Assembly (NCBI GenBank): GCA_009363875.1
Contig: CM018683.1
Coordinates: 61,210,981 to 61,274,980 of the forward strand
Reading direction: 5' to 3'
Length of the DNA: 64,000 bases
DNA from: Mikania micrantha
Taxonomy: Eukaryota; Streptophyta; Magnoliopsida; Asterales; Asteraceae
Under the pieces are notes generated by a model, which was not told the DNA's origin, did not search any database, and worked only from the letters and a program-made list of their open reading frames with translations. Position numbers and translations under genes: made by a program. Below, in pieces: positions 22,150-33,702 of the stretch; positions within the stretch are counted from its first letter, which is position 1; each line of letters opens with the position of its first letter.

Positions 22150-22510
22150 TTAATACATTTGTAACTAAAAATGTTATACTTAAATCATTAGCATTGCTAC
22201 AAACTTAAAAAAAGAAAAAAAAAATCAAAACAAAATTATTAAAAAAATTAATAGGTTTAAAATATAATATATAGGGGTTGGATACACTGAGGAGAGATTT
22301 TTGCAAAAAGAGTAATAATCAATATGAGTTTAATGTATGATATGCTAAAAATATAAAAACCAAAAATTTAGTACAAAAAATAAAAAAATAAAATCCAGTT
22401 AAAAAAAGTAAACAAATCAAAAAACTAGTAAAAAAATGAAAATATAGGAAAAAAAGTAAAAAAAAAATAAAAAATCTAGCAAAAAAATCCAGTAAAAAAA
22501 ATAAGGTTTA
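22150..22510. repeat. duplicated TNL flank with A-rich repeats
   Basis: It parallels 19700-20345: TAATACATTTGTAACTAAAAATGTT, the CATTAGCATTGCTACAAACT phrase, GAGATTTTTGC, then AAAAATCTAGTAAAAAAA repeats. This places a local duplication breakpoint just upstream of the TNL promoter. Confidence 0.6.
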
Positions 22511-22550
22511 TTTTTGGGATAATAATTGAAGATATTATGCCATTTTGGGA

Positions 22551-22721
22551 ATAAGTACGGAAACTTGCTCGTTTTTTCAACGAAAGTTCAAAGGATAAGA
22601 AATCTTTTTTTTTTGTTTGACCAAAATAAGTGGCTCTACTTTCTCCATCTAATTATACATATTCATCTCTTTGCAATCAGATCTGTTTATTCGATCCTTG
22701 AAGCATACATTCACTGATCAA
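22551..22721 (+). promoter_or_regulatory. proximal promoter and leader of the TNL gene
   Basis: The stretch from AAGTACGGAAACTTGC through CAACGAAAGTTCAAAGGATA to GGCTCTACTTTCTCCATC is repeated at 50742-50851, and in part at 21030-21075, which suggests conserved promoter or leader sequence of this family. A pyrimidine-rich CTCTACTTTCTCC stretch may hold the start site. No clear TATA box was placed. Confidence 0.45.
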
Positions 22722-23009
22722 ATGGCATCTTCTTCATCTTCAATCTATACGACAATTGATCAAATGTCAGATTTTTCATATTCATCCGATGATCATAGTT
22801 TCGAGTACTATCACTCTTTGAGTTCCGGGGATGAAGACACCCGCGAGACCTTTGTTGATAGATCAATGGCATCTTCTTCATCTTCATTCTATACGACAAT
22901 TGATCAAATGTCAGATTTTTCATATTCATCCGATGAAAATAGTTCCGAGTACTATCAGTCTTTGAGTTCCGGGGATGAAGACACCAGAGAGACCTTTGTT
23001 GATAGATCA
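22722..23009 (+). repeat. 144-bp direct repeat encoding a duplicated TNL N-terminus
   Basis: Units 22722-22865 and 22866-23009 each begin with ATG and encode MASSSSS(I/F)YTTIDQMSDFS and onward, ending SSGDEDTRETFVDRS. A third, diverged unit starts at 23010 and runs into the real TIR domain. The end of each unit resembles the TIR start SFRGEDTRKTFVDH, so the extension looks like a decayed partial duplication of the TIR beginning. Confidence 0.9.
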
Positions 23010-26000
23010 ATGGCATCTTCTTCAACTTCATCCGTTATAAAGAGCTTCAAGTACGATGTCTTTTTGAGTTTCAGGGGTGAAGACACCCGCAAGACTTTTG
23101 TTGATCATCTCCATCTTGCTCTTGTCAATAAAGGCATTACAACTTACAAAGATGATGAAACAATCGAGAAAGGGGAAAGGATCGATGATCAGCTCATCAG
23201 ATCCATTGAAGAATCCAGATCTTACATCATTGTTTTCTCCAAGAACTATGCGAATTCATCCTGGTGCTTAGACGAGCTTGTAAAGATTATGGAGTGCCAG
23301 AAGACGAAGGAGCAGACTGCTTATCCCGTTTTCTATGACGTGGAGCCCACCGAAGTCCGATACCAAACCGGGGCGGTTGAAGAAGCCTTTGCAAAACATG
23401 TTCAGAATCCAGCTGCTGGAAAATGGAGAAATGCTCTGAAAGAAGCATCTGATTTGGGTGGATGGGAGTTGAAAAAGACATTTGATGGGTAATTCCTTCA
23501 TTTCCTTTCTATTGCAATTCTAACTCAAAAACTTGAATCGGTGTCAAAAGATTGAACATGAAGAATGAGTTTGTTACTACTTCACAGGGGAGGGAGATCC
23601 CCTCGAAAAACATTTTGTTTAAACCTCAAACAATCTGGTCGAACCCAAAACCGTAAAAGCCCTCGATGAGATGATTCCAACGCCACTAGAACTAATTCAA
23701 CGAGTTTACTAGAGTGTTCAAATGTTGTTTTTTCATTTTGTTTTTATGTGATTGTAGTAAGTTATAAATTTGAAATTAACCTGTTCATGTGGGATTTAGA
23801 TCTGATTGAATCTTCTTTATCACACAGGCATGAAGCAAAATTCATCCAAAAAATTGTTACAAAAATCTCAGTAAAACTACATGTCATCAATAGGAGCATC
23901 GATGAGGCTCTAGTAGGCATAGAGTCCCAGGTAGAAAATGTAATTTCATTTTTAGAAGTTGAATCTGAAGATGATGTCCGAATGATAGGGATATGGGGAA
24001 TGGGAGGTGCTGGGAAGACGACTTTGGCACGGGCTGTTTTTGATCATATTTCTATTTGGTTTGAGGGTAGCAGCTTTGTTCAGAACGTAAGAGAATGTTC
24101 AAATGGCTCTTTGTCTGGTTTGAAGGAATTGCAAAAACAGGTGCTTAAAGATGTGTTAAATGATAGAAGCATTGATGTAACAAGTGTTACTGATGGGGTT
24201 AATAAAATGAAAAGGATGATGCCGGGTAGAAAGGTTCTTGTGGTTCTAGATGATGTGGATGGCATAGACCAGCTTGAGGCATTAGCACGTAAGCCTAGTT
24301 GGTTTAAGCCCGGAAGTAGAATCATCATCACAACAAGAGACAAACAAGTGTTGATAGCTCAAGGAGTTCATGTTGATAATATTTATAATATATGTTTATT
24401 ATCAGATGATGAAGCAATTTGCCTCTTTAGTAGGCGTGCATTTAGGACAGAATTTCCAGTTCAAGGGTATGAAGAGCTATCTGAAAAAGTTGTGCATTAT
24501 GCTGCTGGTCTTCCTTTAACAATTAAAGTTTTGGGTTCATTTCTTTGTGGTAGGCCTGAGCCTATATGGCTAGAAACACTAAAAAGACTAAAAAAAATCC
24601 CATTGGATGAAACGTTAAAAATATTGGAAATAAGCTATGATGGTCTAGAAGAAGAATACAAAGAAATATTCCTAGATATTGCGTGCATTCTAAAAGGTGT
24701 ACAAAAGAACAAGGCAATCAGAATACTAGAAAGCTGCGGATTTCATGCTCAAATTGGTTTAGAAGTTCTTGAGCAAAAGTCTCTCATAAATATATCGTCT
24801 TATGGAGATCTGGGCATGCATGATCATATAGAAGAAATGGGAAGAAACATTGTTCGTCGTTTGCACCCTGACGAGCCTAACAGACATAGCCGATTATGGG
24901 TTGAGGAAGAAACTGAAAAAATACTAGTTAATGACTTGGTAAGGTTCAAGTTTATTTGTAAGGTGGAATAGAAACTTCTTTTAATTTGTTGTGCCAAAAT
25001 TTTCATGTTAGTTTTTCATTACAGGGTACCAAAGCCACAAGAAGTATGAAATTGATGTTTGGGCATATCCATCCGGCTATAGTTATGAAAAGTCTTAGAA
25101 AGATGAAGGAACTTAGAATACTTTGGGCATCCGGCTGTTGTAACAATGTTGATGATGTATCTGAAAAATGGGAATTTGATGAAGGTGTCCAATACTTACC
25201 GGATACTTTGCGATCTCTACATTGGTCTTTTTACCCTATTTCTTGTCTGCCTAAAACATTTCAAGCAAATAATCTTGTTGACATCGAAATGAATGGAAGC
25301 TATATTTCTCAACTTTGGGAAGGGGGAGAAAGAAAGGTAGACTAACGGTTTGATTCGTAGGGTGTTTTGCATGATGCTTTATTATGCTATATTTTTTAAA
25401 TTACTTTGAAATTCATTTTTTCTTTCTTTCTTACAACAGGTTCTTGAAAAGCTTAGATTTATTGAACTCTGTGCTTCAAAATTGAGAACCATTCACCTTG
25501 AAATGACTCCAAATCTTGAAACATTAGATCTTTGCTATTGTAAAGACTTGGTAGAACTTCAAATGTCGGTTGCATTTCCAATGCTAAACTACCTCAACCT
25601 TAGTCATTCTAAGGTGAGTAGTCTTAACCTTGGGATGACTCCAAATATCAAGCATTTAGATCTTGCAAAATGTAAAGACCTGGTAGAACTCCAAATGTCG
25701 GTTGCACTTCCAATGCTCGACTACCTCGACCTTAGCCATTCTAAGGTGAGAAATCTTAACGTTGAGATGATTCCAAATATCAAGAATTTATGTCTTGCAG
25801 GATGTAAAAACCTGGTAGAACTCTCAATGTCCGTTGCACTTCCAATGTTGAACCGCCTCAACCTTAGTCATTCTAAGGTGACTAATCTTAACCTTCGAAT
25901 GACTCCAAATATCCAGATGTTACGTCTTGAAGGATGTATTGACCTGGTAGAACTCCAAATGTCCGTTGCACTTCCAATGCTCAACCACCTCGACCTTAGT

Positions 26001-27587
26001 AATTCTAAGGTGACTAATCTTAACCTTGGGATGACTCCAAATATCGAAAATTTACGTCTTGCAGGATGTAAAGACATGCTAGAACTACAAATGCCCGTTG
26101 CACTTCCAATGCTCAAGGACCTCGACCTTAGTGATTCAAAGGTGAGTAATTTTAACCTTGAGATGACTCCAAATATCAAGAATTTATGTCTTGATGGGTG
26201 TAAAGATCTGGTAGAACTTCAAATGTCTGTGGCACTTCCAATGCTGAACTACCTCAACGTTAGTCATTCTAAGGTGACTAATCTTAACCTTGGAATGACT
26301 CCAAATATCGAGAAGTTACGTCTTGTAGGATGTGCAGACCTGGTAGAACTCCAAATGTATGTTGCACTTCCAATGCTAAACTACCTCAACCTTAGTCATT
26401 CTAAGGTGACTAATCTTAACCTTGGAATGACTCCAAATATCGAGATGTTACATCTTGGAGGATGTAAAGACCTATTAGAACTCCAAATGTCCCTTGCACT
26501 TCCAATGTTGAACTACCTAAACCTTAGTCATTCTAAGGTGATTAATCTTAACCTTGGGAAGACTCCAAATATCAAGTATTTAAGCCTTGAAGGATGTAAA
26601 GACCTCGTAGAACTCCATATGCCTGTTGCACTTCCAATGCTCAACTACCTGAACCTTAGTCACTCTAAGGTGAGTAATCTTAACCTTGGGTTCACTCCAG
26701 ATCTAAGGGTCTTAAAACTTGTCCATTGTTATTATCTTCAAGAAATTCATGCTCCTGTGGGAAGTCTAAAAAAGCTTACCAGCTTGAACTTCAATGGTTG
26801 CTCGAGGTTTGAGTACGTTGGGGTTAGCATACATCAGAACTCTTTAGCCATGTTAGAGCTGATTGTGGAGCCCCATGGTATATGTCCACTGCATCCTAAC
26901 AGTAATTTGCCAAAGTTTAAGCTTCAGTGTAAATATGGTGAAGTTCTACCCTTATCTGGTGGAAATATTGAGAAACTTATTTCTTTTGGTCTATGTGCTT
27001 GCGCAAACCTTGAGTCTTTTTCAGCAAGCATTTGTGGTTTACAACATTTAACAGCACTTACGCTTGAAGGCTGTATTCCAGAGGTGCCCAAGGATTTGTG
27101 GAAGTTAGAAAGTCTAGAGCAGCTAACTTTCTCTATTAAAGAGATTAATCATCTTCCGGATAACATTTGTATGTTGAAACATCTGAAATATCTTGATCTG
27201 AAATCTTGTTGGCTTTTGGAGCAGCTACCCATGGATCTTGGCGGATTAGAGTGCTTAGAGGAATTGCACCTAACAGATTGTATATCCTTACGAGATATAC
27301 CTGACAGCATCTGCAAAATGAAGTTTTTAAAAAATTTGCATCTCCCTTATTGTATTCAAGTTGAGAAATTGCCAGAGGAACTTGGACGTTTAGAATGTTT
27401 GAACTTGTTAGATATTGAAGGTGCAGGCATAAGTCGCCTTCCGGAGAGTATTTTTCAATTGAAAGATCTGTGTATTATTGGGTCTACGTGGCGGCTTGAG
27501 TCGTATGGTCTTACATCCGTAACAGAAAGATCAAAAAACATAGCCTTCTGTTACATAGGCCACTACTTTGATTTGAATTTCAAGTAG
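22722..27587 (+). CDS. TIR-NBS-LRR (TNL) immune receptor, four exons
   Basis: Proposed exons are 22722-23488, 23828-24938, 25025-25336 and 25440-27587, with GT-AG introns in phases 2, 0 and 0, giving about 1,445 residues. Exon 1 has two copies of a 48-residue N-terminal repeat and then a TIR domain from M97 (KYDVFLSFRGEDTRKTFVDH; SIEESR contains the likely catalytic Glu). Exon 2 is the NB-ARC: P-loop GIWGMGGAGKTTLA (about 310-323), kinase-2 KVLVVLDDVD, RNBS-B GSRIIITTRD, GLPL motif AAGLPLTIKVLGS, RNBS-D LDIACILKG and an intact MHD (GMHDHIEEMG). Exons 3-4 are LRRs with nine 44-residue repeats, then irregular LRRs. TNLs sense pathogen effectors; the TIR acts as an NADase feeding EDS1 signalling (family knowledge). 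The canonical start may be the third Met (23010). All key motifs are kept, so it looks functional. Confidence 0.93.
25503..26690 (+). repeat. nine 132-bp tandem units encoding paired LRRs
   Basis: Units start exactly every 132 bases with (A)TGACTCCAAATAT, and the partial tenth starts at 26691 (FTPDLRVLKL). Each encodes 44 residues of the form MTPNIxxLxLxGCKDLVELQ, then MSVALPMLNYLNLSHSKVxN, then LNLG, that is two LRRs of about 22 residues. The frame is kept and differences are mostly at predicted variable positions (for example HLDLAK, NLCLAG, MLRLEG). Confidence 0.95.
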
Positions 27588-27635
27588 TCGTAGAGTAACA
27601 ACGATGACATTTCGTGTATGTGTTAAATTTGTTGA

Positions 27636-27818
27636 ATGTCCGAAGCTCAAGTCTTGAGCTGTTCTATCTTGAAGAGCATAACAAATTTTAAGTCTAAACT
27701 TCCAAAGCTGAAATTCCTCAAGGTCAGTGGTTCTAAGGTTGGTAACTTTAATCTTGGGCTTATTACATATGTTAGGGGAGCTATATTTGAAACATGTAAT
27801 GACATCTATGCAAAATGA
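27636..27818 (+). pseudogene. LRR remnant downstream of the TNL stop
   Basis: The frame contains KLPKLKFLKVSGSKVGNFNL, matching the second half of the 44-residue LRR unit (ALPMLNYLNLSHSKVSNLNL). It lies 48 bases after the TNL stop at 27585-27587. It may be a former extension of the LRR array lost by an earlier stop, or debris of a neighbouring paralog. Confidence 0.6.
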
Positions 27819-29147
27819 CAGGGAATTTCTTTTTGAATATTTAATATAATTTTTTTTAAAGCATATCTAACATATATATATTGCAAGAGTTGCAACAGGC
27901 ATGGGTTGGGTCTTCTAAAAACAAGTTTTACCTAAAAACACCTTTTATATAGAATTTGTTTTTTTTTACTCTATTTTTAAATACTCCACAAAGAAACAAA
28001 ATAGAGTACAAAAAAAGACAATTCCATTAAAAAACATATTCAATACAAAAAGTCAAAAAGTAGTTTGGCCATGTTAAAATACTCTATCATGTTTCAAATC
28101 AAAATTGTAGCAAAGAAATACAACCATTCAGTTAGTGTCAACTCAAGATCCCCAATATTATTAATAATATTAAAATCTAAAACCAAAACAGAAGAGCATG
28201 TAAGACTAAAAATGGCTAAAATAAACCTATAGTGTACAATATTAATTTGTATAAATTTGTCTACATAATATTATAAAATAAAACAAGTTCGTTTTGTGAG
28301 ATTGTGATTGTTTATGTTATAGATTTGATTTGTTATGGTTAGTATTGATGTTATAATGATCTTGGACACATGATAATGTCCAATTGGTGAGATTGACCGG
28401 GCATCTTTATTTAGCGGTTACATCCCCATATCCCGTAGATCATTCCCAAAACTGTCTAGGTTGTCGTGTTTTTCTTTCCTCGTAAAACTCTTTCCAAAAT
28501 CTCATTTTGTCTTAATTTTCGTCATTATTTAGAGTTTATTCTTAGACTACTTTTCACTAGGTTCAATACTCGGACTTCCTGTTCTATATTCATATATCAT
28601 ATATGCAGGTTTAGTTGTGTGCAAACATGCAATGCATATTGTTTTTTACCGTTGTTTCCGTACACACCCACGGACTCATCATGTTTTGGGCGTCATTGCT
28701 AGTACAATTCATAGATTTGGAAAAATAAGTTGATTGATAAGTTTTATTTAGCAATCCCAAACATCCCCATAATGGATAGAAAATTTTTAGTTAGGAAAAA
28801 TATTTTAAAAACTTTTAATTTACAAGAAGAGAAAGGCAATCCCAGATAACTTTTATGAATCATTTTCTGTCCCAATATACTAGTTAGTTTTACGTACCCA
28901 AAATTTTATGATTTAATAGTAGCAAAATCATAGAAATTTAATATCGTCTCAATCAGCATAAATTTTCTAAACCTTGACGACTAACAGAGAGAAAGACGTA
29001 CGCAGGTATTCTATACCACTCCACAACCCCTTTGGATCCCTTTCTTTTTACTGTTCGAGAGACTTAACCATACAAATCTTAGAAAATCCCACAAATCAAT
29101 CTTTGCATAAACAAATTTAATGAAAAAAGAAAGAGTCTAGGGACTTA
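27819..29147. other. intergenic DNA
   Basis: AT-rich with no gene that I can support. The 28466-28702 frame has no domain signature. The stretch around 28560-28700 has a loose likeness to retrotransposon leaders but lacks a PBS or LTR. Confidence 0.4.
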
Positions 29148-29243
29148 TTTGCGGGATGTCTAAATGGAAGGGAGGTTCAAGATAGTCATGACCACCTTTT
29201 CTTTAACTGCCCATACTCGGTTCAGCAAAAAGTAGTTGTTTTT
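29148..29243 (+). pseudogene. LINE reverse transcriptase zinc-binding (zf-RVT) relic
   Basis: The frame encodes CLNGREVQDSHDHLFFNCPY, with the D-S-H-D-H-L-F-F-x-C block typical of the zinc-binding region near the C-terminus of plant LINE RTs. Only about 30 codons survive. The frame is open into the following Myb/SANT-like segment. Confidence 0.5.
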
Positions 29244-29562
29244 ATGTTTCAGACAAAAAAAGCACTTTCTTGGAAGAGAGTGACAAAAAAATTACATTCG
29301 GAACACCATTTCAATGCGGATCAAAAACAAAGGAAGAACCACTATGATTATTTAAAAGCTAAATTTTCATTTTGGACCATGCTTGAAAACAAAACCGGCA
29401 ATGTTTATGATCCATTAACAAAAATATTTAACACGTCGGAAGAAGATTGGCAATTAGAGATAAAGGTATTTATTTTTAATGAATACTATTTATTATACTA
29501 TTTTATAATATTTTTTCGTATAGTCTTACAAACATGCCGAAGCTTTGAGAAGTGCACTGTAA
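29244..29562 (+). pseudogene. Myb/SANT-like (Myb_DNA-bind_3) domain fragment
   Basis: The frame gives SWKRVTKKLHSEHHFNADQK, then NHYDYLKAKFSFWTMLENKT, then YDPLTKIFNTSEEDWQLEIK, the layout of the plant Myb/SANT-like domain (K-N-x-x-x-x-L-K, W, DP, W). An apparent intron (29466-29523, AAG|gtattt to tatag) leads to SYKHAEALRSAL and a stop at 29562, again as in this family. Such proteins accompany PIF/Harbinger transposases or act as DNA-binding factors. No full start is visible. Confidence 0.5.
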
Positions 29563-29845
29563 CATTTCAATAAATAATCAAAAGTTCGAAATATCATTTT
29601 ATTGGAAATTGCTATATATATATAAATAAATAATACATGCATACATACAAATAATAACAATAACAAATTCGAGTTATAAGGGTTTATAAAATAAAATTTT
29701 ATAATAATAATATTAAAGATTTATCAAATAGGTATAATTTTTTTTTTCACAAATATTGATGTTTTAATAAATTATATAAATGGAAATTAATAATTTTAGA
29801 AAAGATTTACATAAAAATTTTCAAAATGTTTTTATATATCTTTTA

Positions 29846-30234
29846 GAGTAAATTGCACTTTTGGTCCTTTAAGTTTACACAAAATTTCAGAGATAATCCT
29901 TTATGTTTCAAAATGTCAAAATCAGTCCTTTAAGTTTTCAAATGTTGCAAACTTGGTCCTTTCTCCGTTAACGTCGTTAAGTACTCACAGAATAAAGGAC
30001 CATACCTAAAAATTTATGTAATCATAAAGGATTAAAAGTGAAATTTACTAAATTACTTATATGATTTTTTTGACATTTATACCCCTATTTTGCTAATACT
30101 TAACGGCGTTAACATAGAAAGGACCGAGTTTGCAACATTTGAAAACTTAAAGGACTGATTTTGACATTTTGAAACATAAAGGACTATCTCTAAAATTTTG
30201 TGTAAACATAAAGGACCAAAAGTGTAATTTACTC
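29846..30234. mobile_element. Mutator-like foldback MITE
   Basis: The ends GAGTAAATTGCACTTTTGGT and GAGTAAATTACACTTTTGGT (reverse complement) open arms of about 150 bp with GTCCTTTAAGTTTTCAAATG-type motifs. The flanking 9-bp direct repeats TATCTTTTA (29837-29845 and 30235-30243) are identical, which fits the MULE superfamily. No coding capacity. Confidence 0.9.
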
Positions 30235-30243
30235 TATCTTTTA

Positions 30244-30594
30244 TTTAAAAACATAAGGACTAAAACTGCCAAATATACAAACTGATAGTTAAGGAAAAGA
30301 AGAAGGACTGTTCTTGCAAACTTCACTTCCTCTTCCACCCACCTTCTCACTTGGATCGATCCATGGATACATTCGTGACCTGTATCGAGTTTATAGCCCC
30401 GTAAGCGGATAAACTTGATAAAATTCGAATCTTTATCAATTACAAACAATTAGGGATCGATATCTATCATCAATTCGATGTTTAAAAGTCAAAATTATAC
30501 GAAATTGTTGCCTATCAACTCGTACTCGATCGATATTTCTAAAATCTATATAAACAAACACAATATTCATATTAAACCCACTCGTATATACATC
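30244..30594. other. intergenic DNA
   Basis: Nothing recognised; the small frames on the minus strand lack domain signals. It may be part of the neighbouring LTR-type sequence. Confidence 0.4.
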
Positions 30595-32986
30595 TAATAA
30601 GAGGCCCCGAATCTCGGGAGTCCCCTCGGTTGGCAAACATCAAACCCATACTCTTTAATACATATTTACATTACCATAGCAGCGGAATTTAAGGCGATTA
30701 CATAAAATATTATACAAGCCTAAACAAACATTAATACATAGCTCATATCTTTATTAGGTTTATAACATTGCCAGTCTATGCCAGGGGTAGTCTCCAACGT
30801 ATGCCATGAGCCCTTCTGGTCTCCTTCCTCAAACTATTCAACCTGATATGCATGTAAAACAAGTCAGCTTTATGCTGGTGAGTTCTAAGTTCATTTCTTA
30901 GAAAATCCTTATTCATTCATGGCGTCATATGTCATAATTCAAATACATAGCATACCTGTTCTCATATCATAATTACATTACATACATAGCATCATAACAT
31001 AATTCCATAACATACATATCATCATAACATAATTCATATAGTGAAGGAACTTCACCGTCAACTGCTGACCCTGAAGTCAAACAGGCTTGTGCAGCACAAG
31101 GCTCTTAAACTATCAACCTGAAGTCGATAACTTATACATGCATAAGATTTCCTCAACTAGCGACACACAGTCGGCAGGCCCGTGTTTCCACAGGACTCTT
31201 AATCCACCAATCGAAATTGACGGCTCATACCGGTACAAGACTTCTTAACATACATCATAACATGGTTTAAATCATTTAAACCATTTAAACCGTCATACAC
31301 ATAAGCGGCTCCTTTCACCGCAGTGCGCATGTTTTGCCCAACCGCAGCCGGGACTTTCATAACACATTTCCTGCTCGACCTCGGTCGATGTCTTTAAAAA
31401 TCATTTCTTTCTCAACCGCAGTTGAGACTTAAAACATTATTTACTTTAAAACATTCATTGCCTGAAAACATTCTTTACCTGATCATAATCAGGTTGAAAT
31501 CACTTTCATACAATAACTTTATAATAGGCATAAAACGTTCTTTACTGTAACATATTCTTTTATCCGACCGTAGTCAGTCAAAACAATCATTTTCATAAAA
31601 TAACTTTATAACATGCATATCTAAAATCATTTCCATAAAACAACTTTATAACATGCATATCAGCCCAAAATGATAAAACATTTAAAACAGGGCTATAAGA
31701 ACTCACCTGAGCTTAATAAGGCAAAATCTCCTAGCTTTCTTCCTTTCCTTACTTTCTCACGTTCAGAATGATATCCTATTAATATGGATATCTTATCATA
31801 ATTATAACCTTATCATATAATATAAACCCTCTTTTCAGGGTTTCTAAATCAGTAGCACAACGACTACGTTATAGTTATCTCCAATACAATTGTTTAGCTT
31901 ACTATAATGACCCGAAGAATTTTATAAACTTAATATTATTTATCTCAATTAATAATAACTTGAGATAAATTTATAATACTTTTCATGAAGATGCTCAGAT
32001 TTACGATTACCGCTCGAAACTTCGGCATGTCATAACTTTCAATCGGAGCTTTATTTCAAAATTTCGCTTCCACTCATTTTGACCATTTTTATCTCTACAA
32101 TATTGTTATGCTTAAAAATTACTTATTTGTTCGGCTTAGATAAACGTATTCTCTTATTTAATTAATTCGTCTTAGTGTGTTGCTAAACTTACTATATAAT
32201 AACATGGGTTTAAGGCAACCAGAAGCACATACATATTATATCCTCATAAAACTCAAGAAAACTTGATCATTATCTAGATGTAATTGGGCTCCAACCGAAT
32301 CAAGTTCATGTTTACCATACAAAACCAAAACTCCATCTAAACATGGTGTTGGTCTCTTCAATCAATCAAGACTAAATTAACACGAGATGAGAATCATAAA
32401 CAATTACCTTAACCATCGATCTATTCTTCTTGATTCTCTTCTTCTCTCCTCGTACGATTCACAATTTGGTCAGAAGGTTTCTAAACTAAGAACTTGTGAA
32501 TGCAATATATGTATTCCAAACTTACATAAAACCATTGACGTGCTTAAAGTTGGTCCATTCGAAATCCTTTGCTGAGATAAGAATGAATTATGGCCACACA
32601 ATTCATAAACTCATGCAATAATCCATTTTTGTTAACTTGATTTAATTTCAATGTTACACATTGACCCCTTGCACTTTAGGGTCATATTTTTAAAACCCCT
32701 TCTACTTTGCTCACATATTTTTAATATTCACAAGCTTATATCTTGTTCATACTTTATCGTATAACGGTCCCGCTTATATTAATGTGATCGTAATCACTTC
32801 AGGAACATCAATAAAAATTACGAACTCAAACGGTCACAGAAATTTTTCGAGTTATTAATAAGCTTTATAACGTGTCCATACATTATCAGATATTTTTATC
32901 GTTTATATCCTTTTGATCATAATTACTTTACGAACGTTTATATAAATTTTGGACATAAACGGTTCCCGAAATTTTCGGTTGTTACA
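30595..32986 (-). repeat. LTR-like sequence (probable solo Ty3/gypsy LTR)
   Basis: The right edge reads TTTTCGGTTGTTACA, so in minus sense it starts TGTAACAACCGAAAATTTC. The left end is uncertain (near GAGGCCCCGAATCTCGGGAG). Features shared with Tekay LTRs are AGCAGCGGAATTTAAGGCG (about 30680) and a GCTGGTGAGTTC box (about 30875). A short AT-rich repeat of CATCATAACATAATTC lies at 30985-31040. No PBS or coding follows. Confidence 0.5.
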
Positions 32987-33702
32987 TCTAAACTGGACGA
33001 ACAGTTCTGTGCATTCGAAACTCATTAAATCACCCCTAGATTGTAATTCAAGAAGCTAAAACACCATGTCGTTCGCTTTCTTAACCGTTGATCGAAATCA
33101 ATCATTTAGCAAACAAAGGTTAGTGTTTTTTATTTACCATTAGACTCGTATGGTAATCATGAACGAAAGCCCTATGGTATTAAAGACGATCAGGTTAACA
33201 TTCGATCGAATTTGATGAATATGGGAACTAGGGCTCGTAGTTCATAATTTGAAATTAGGGAAATCAAGTAAGTTATGTGTTAAATATTACAAAGATCAGC
33301 CGGTTCTAGTCGATGTCCGAAATGTTCGAATCTCATCAAGTCGCGGGTTCGAAACCCGGTTATGCCGGTTTTGAACAAAATTTTTTATATCTTTTAACTT
33401 AAAATAGATTTTTAAGTTTTAATTTCACAGAAAATTTTTATAAAAATTTTAAGTTTTAGTAAATAAAACATCAATATTTTGTAAATATATATAGAAATAA
33501 TAATAATAATTAATATTAATTGGTTTTAAATATATATATATATATATATATATACAAAGTGTTACTTTTAAGACTTTATTTGTTGCAAATATTTTTATAA
33601 TAACATTATTTAAGGTTTTATTTAAAACAATGAAATTTTATTGGTATAAATATTTATATAGTTATTTATTATTTTAGTTATTTTAATAAAATACTTATAA
33701 AC
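32987..33702. other. intergenic DNA with a tRNA-like T-arm
   Basis: GGGTTCGAAACCC at 33345-33357 looks like a tRNA T-arm or B box, followed by a T-rich tract, but no A box or acceptor stem can be paired convincingly, so it may be a SINE relic. A TA microsatellite lies at about 33530-33553. Confidence 0.35.

Noticed and set aside
22711..23031. 106-codon minus-strand frame with repeated MKLKKMPLIYQQRS
   Set aside because: Shadow of the 144-bp repeat in TNL exon 1 on the other strand.
25868..26179. 103-codon open frame on the minus strand
   Set aside because: It is antisense to the tandem LRR array; the open frame is a by-product of the 132-bp repeat.
28460..28720. Possible retrotransposon leader or small gene
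   Set aside because: No PBS, LTR edge or domain; the resemblance to known leaders is too loose.
33301..33360. Possible tRNA gene (GGGTTCGAAACCC)
   Set aside because: Only a T-arm-like sequence; no A box, anticodon arm or pairing acceptor stem could be drawn.
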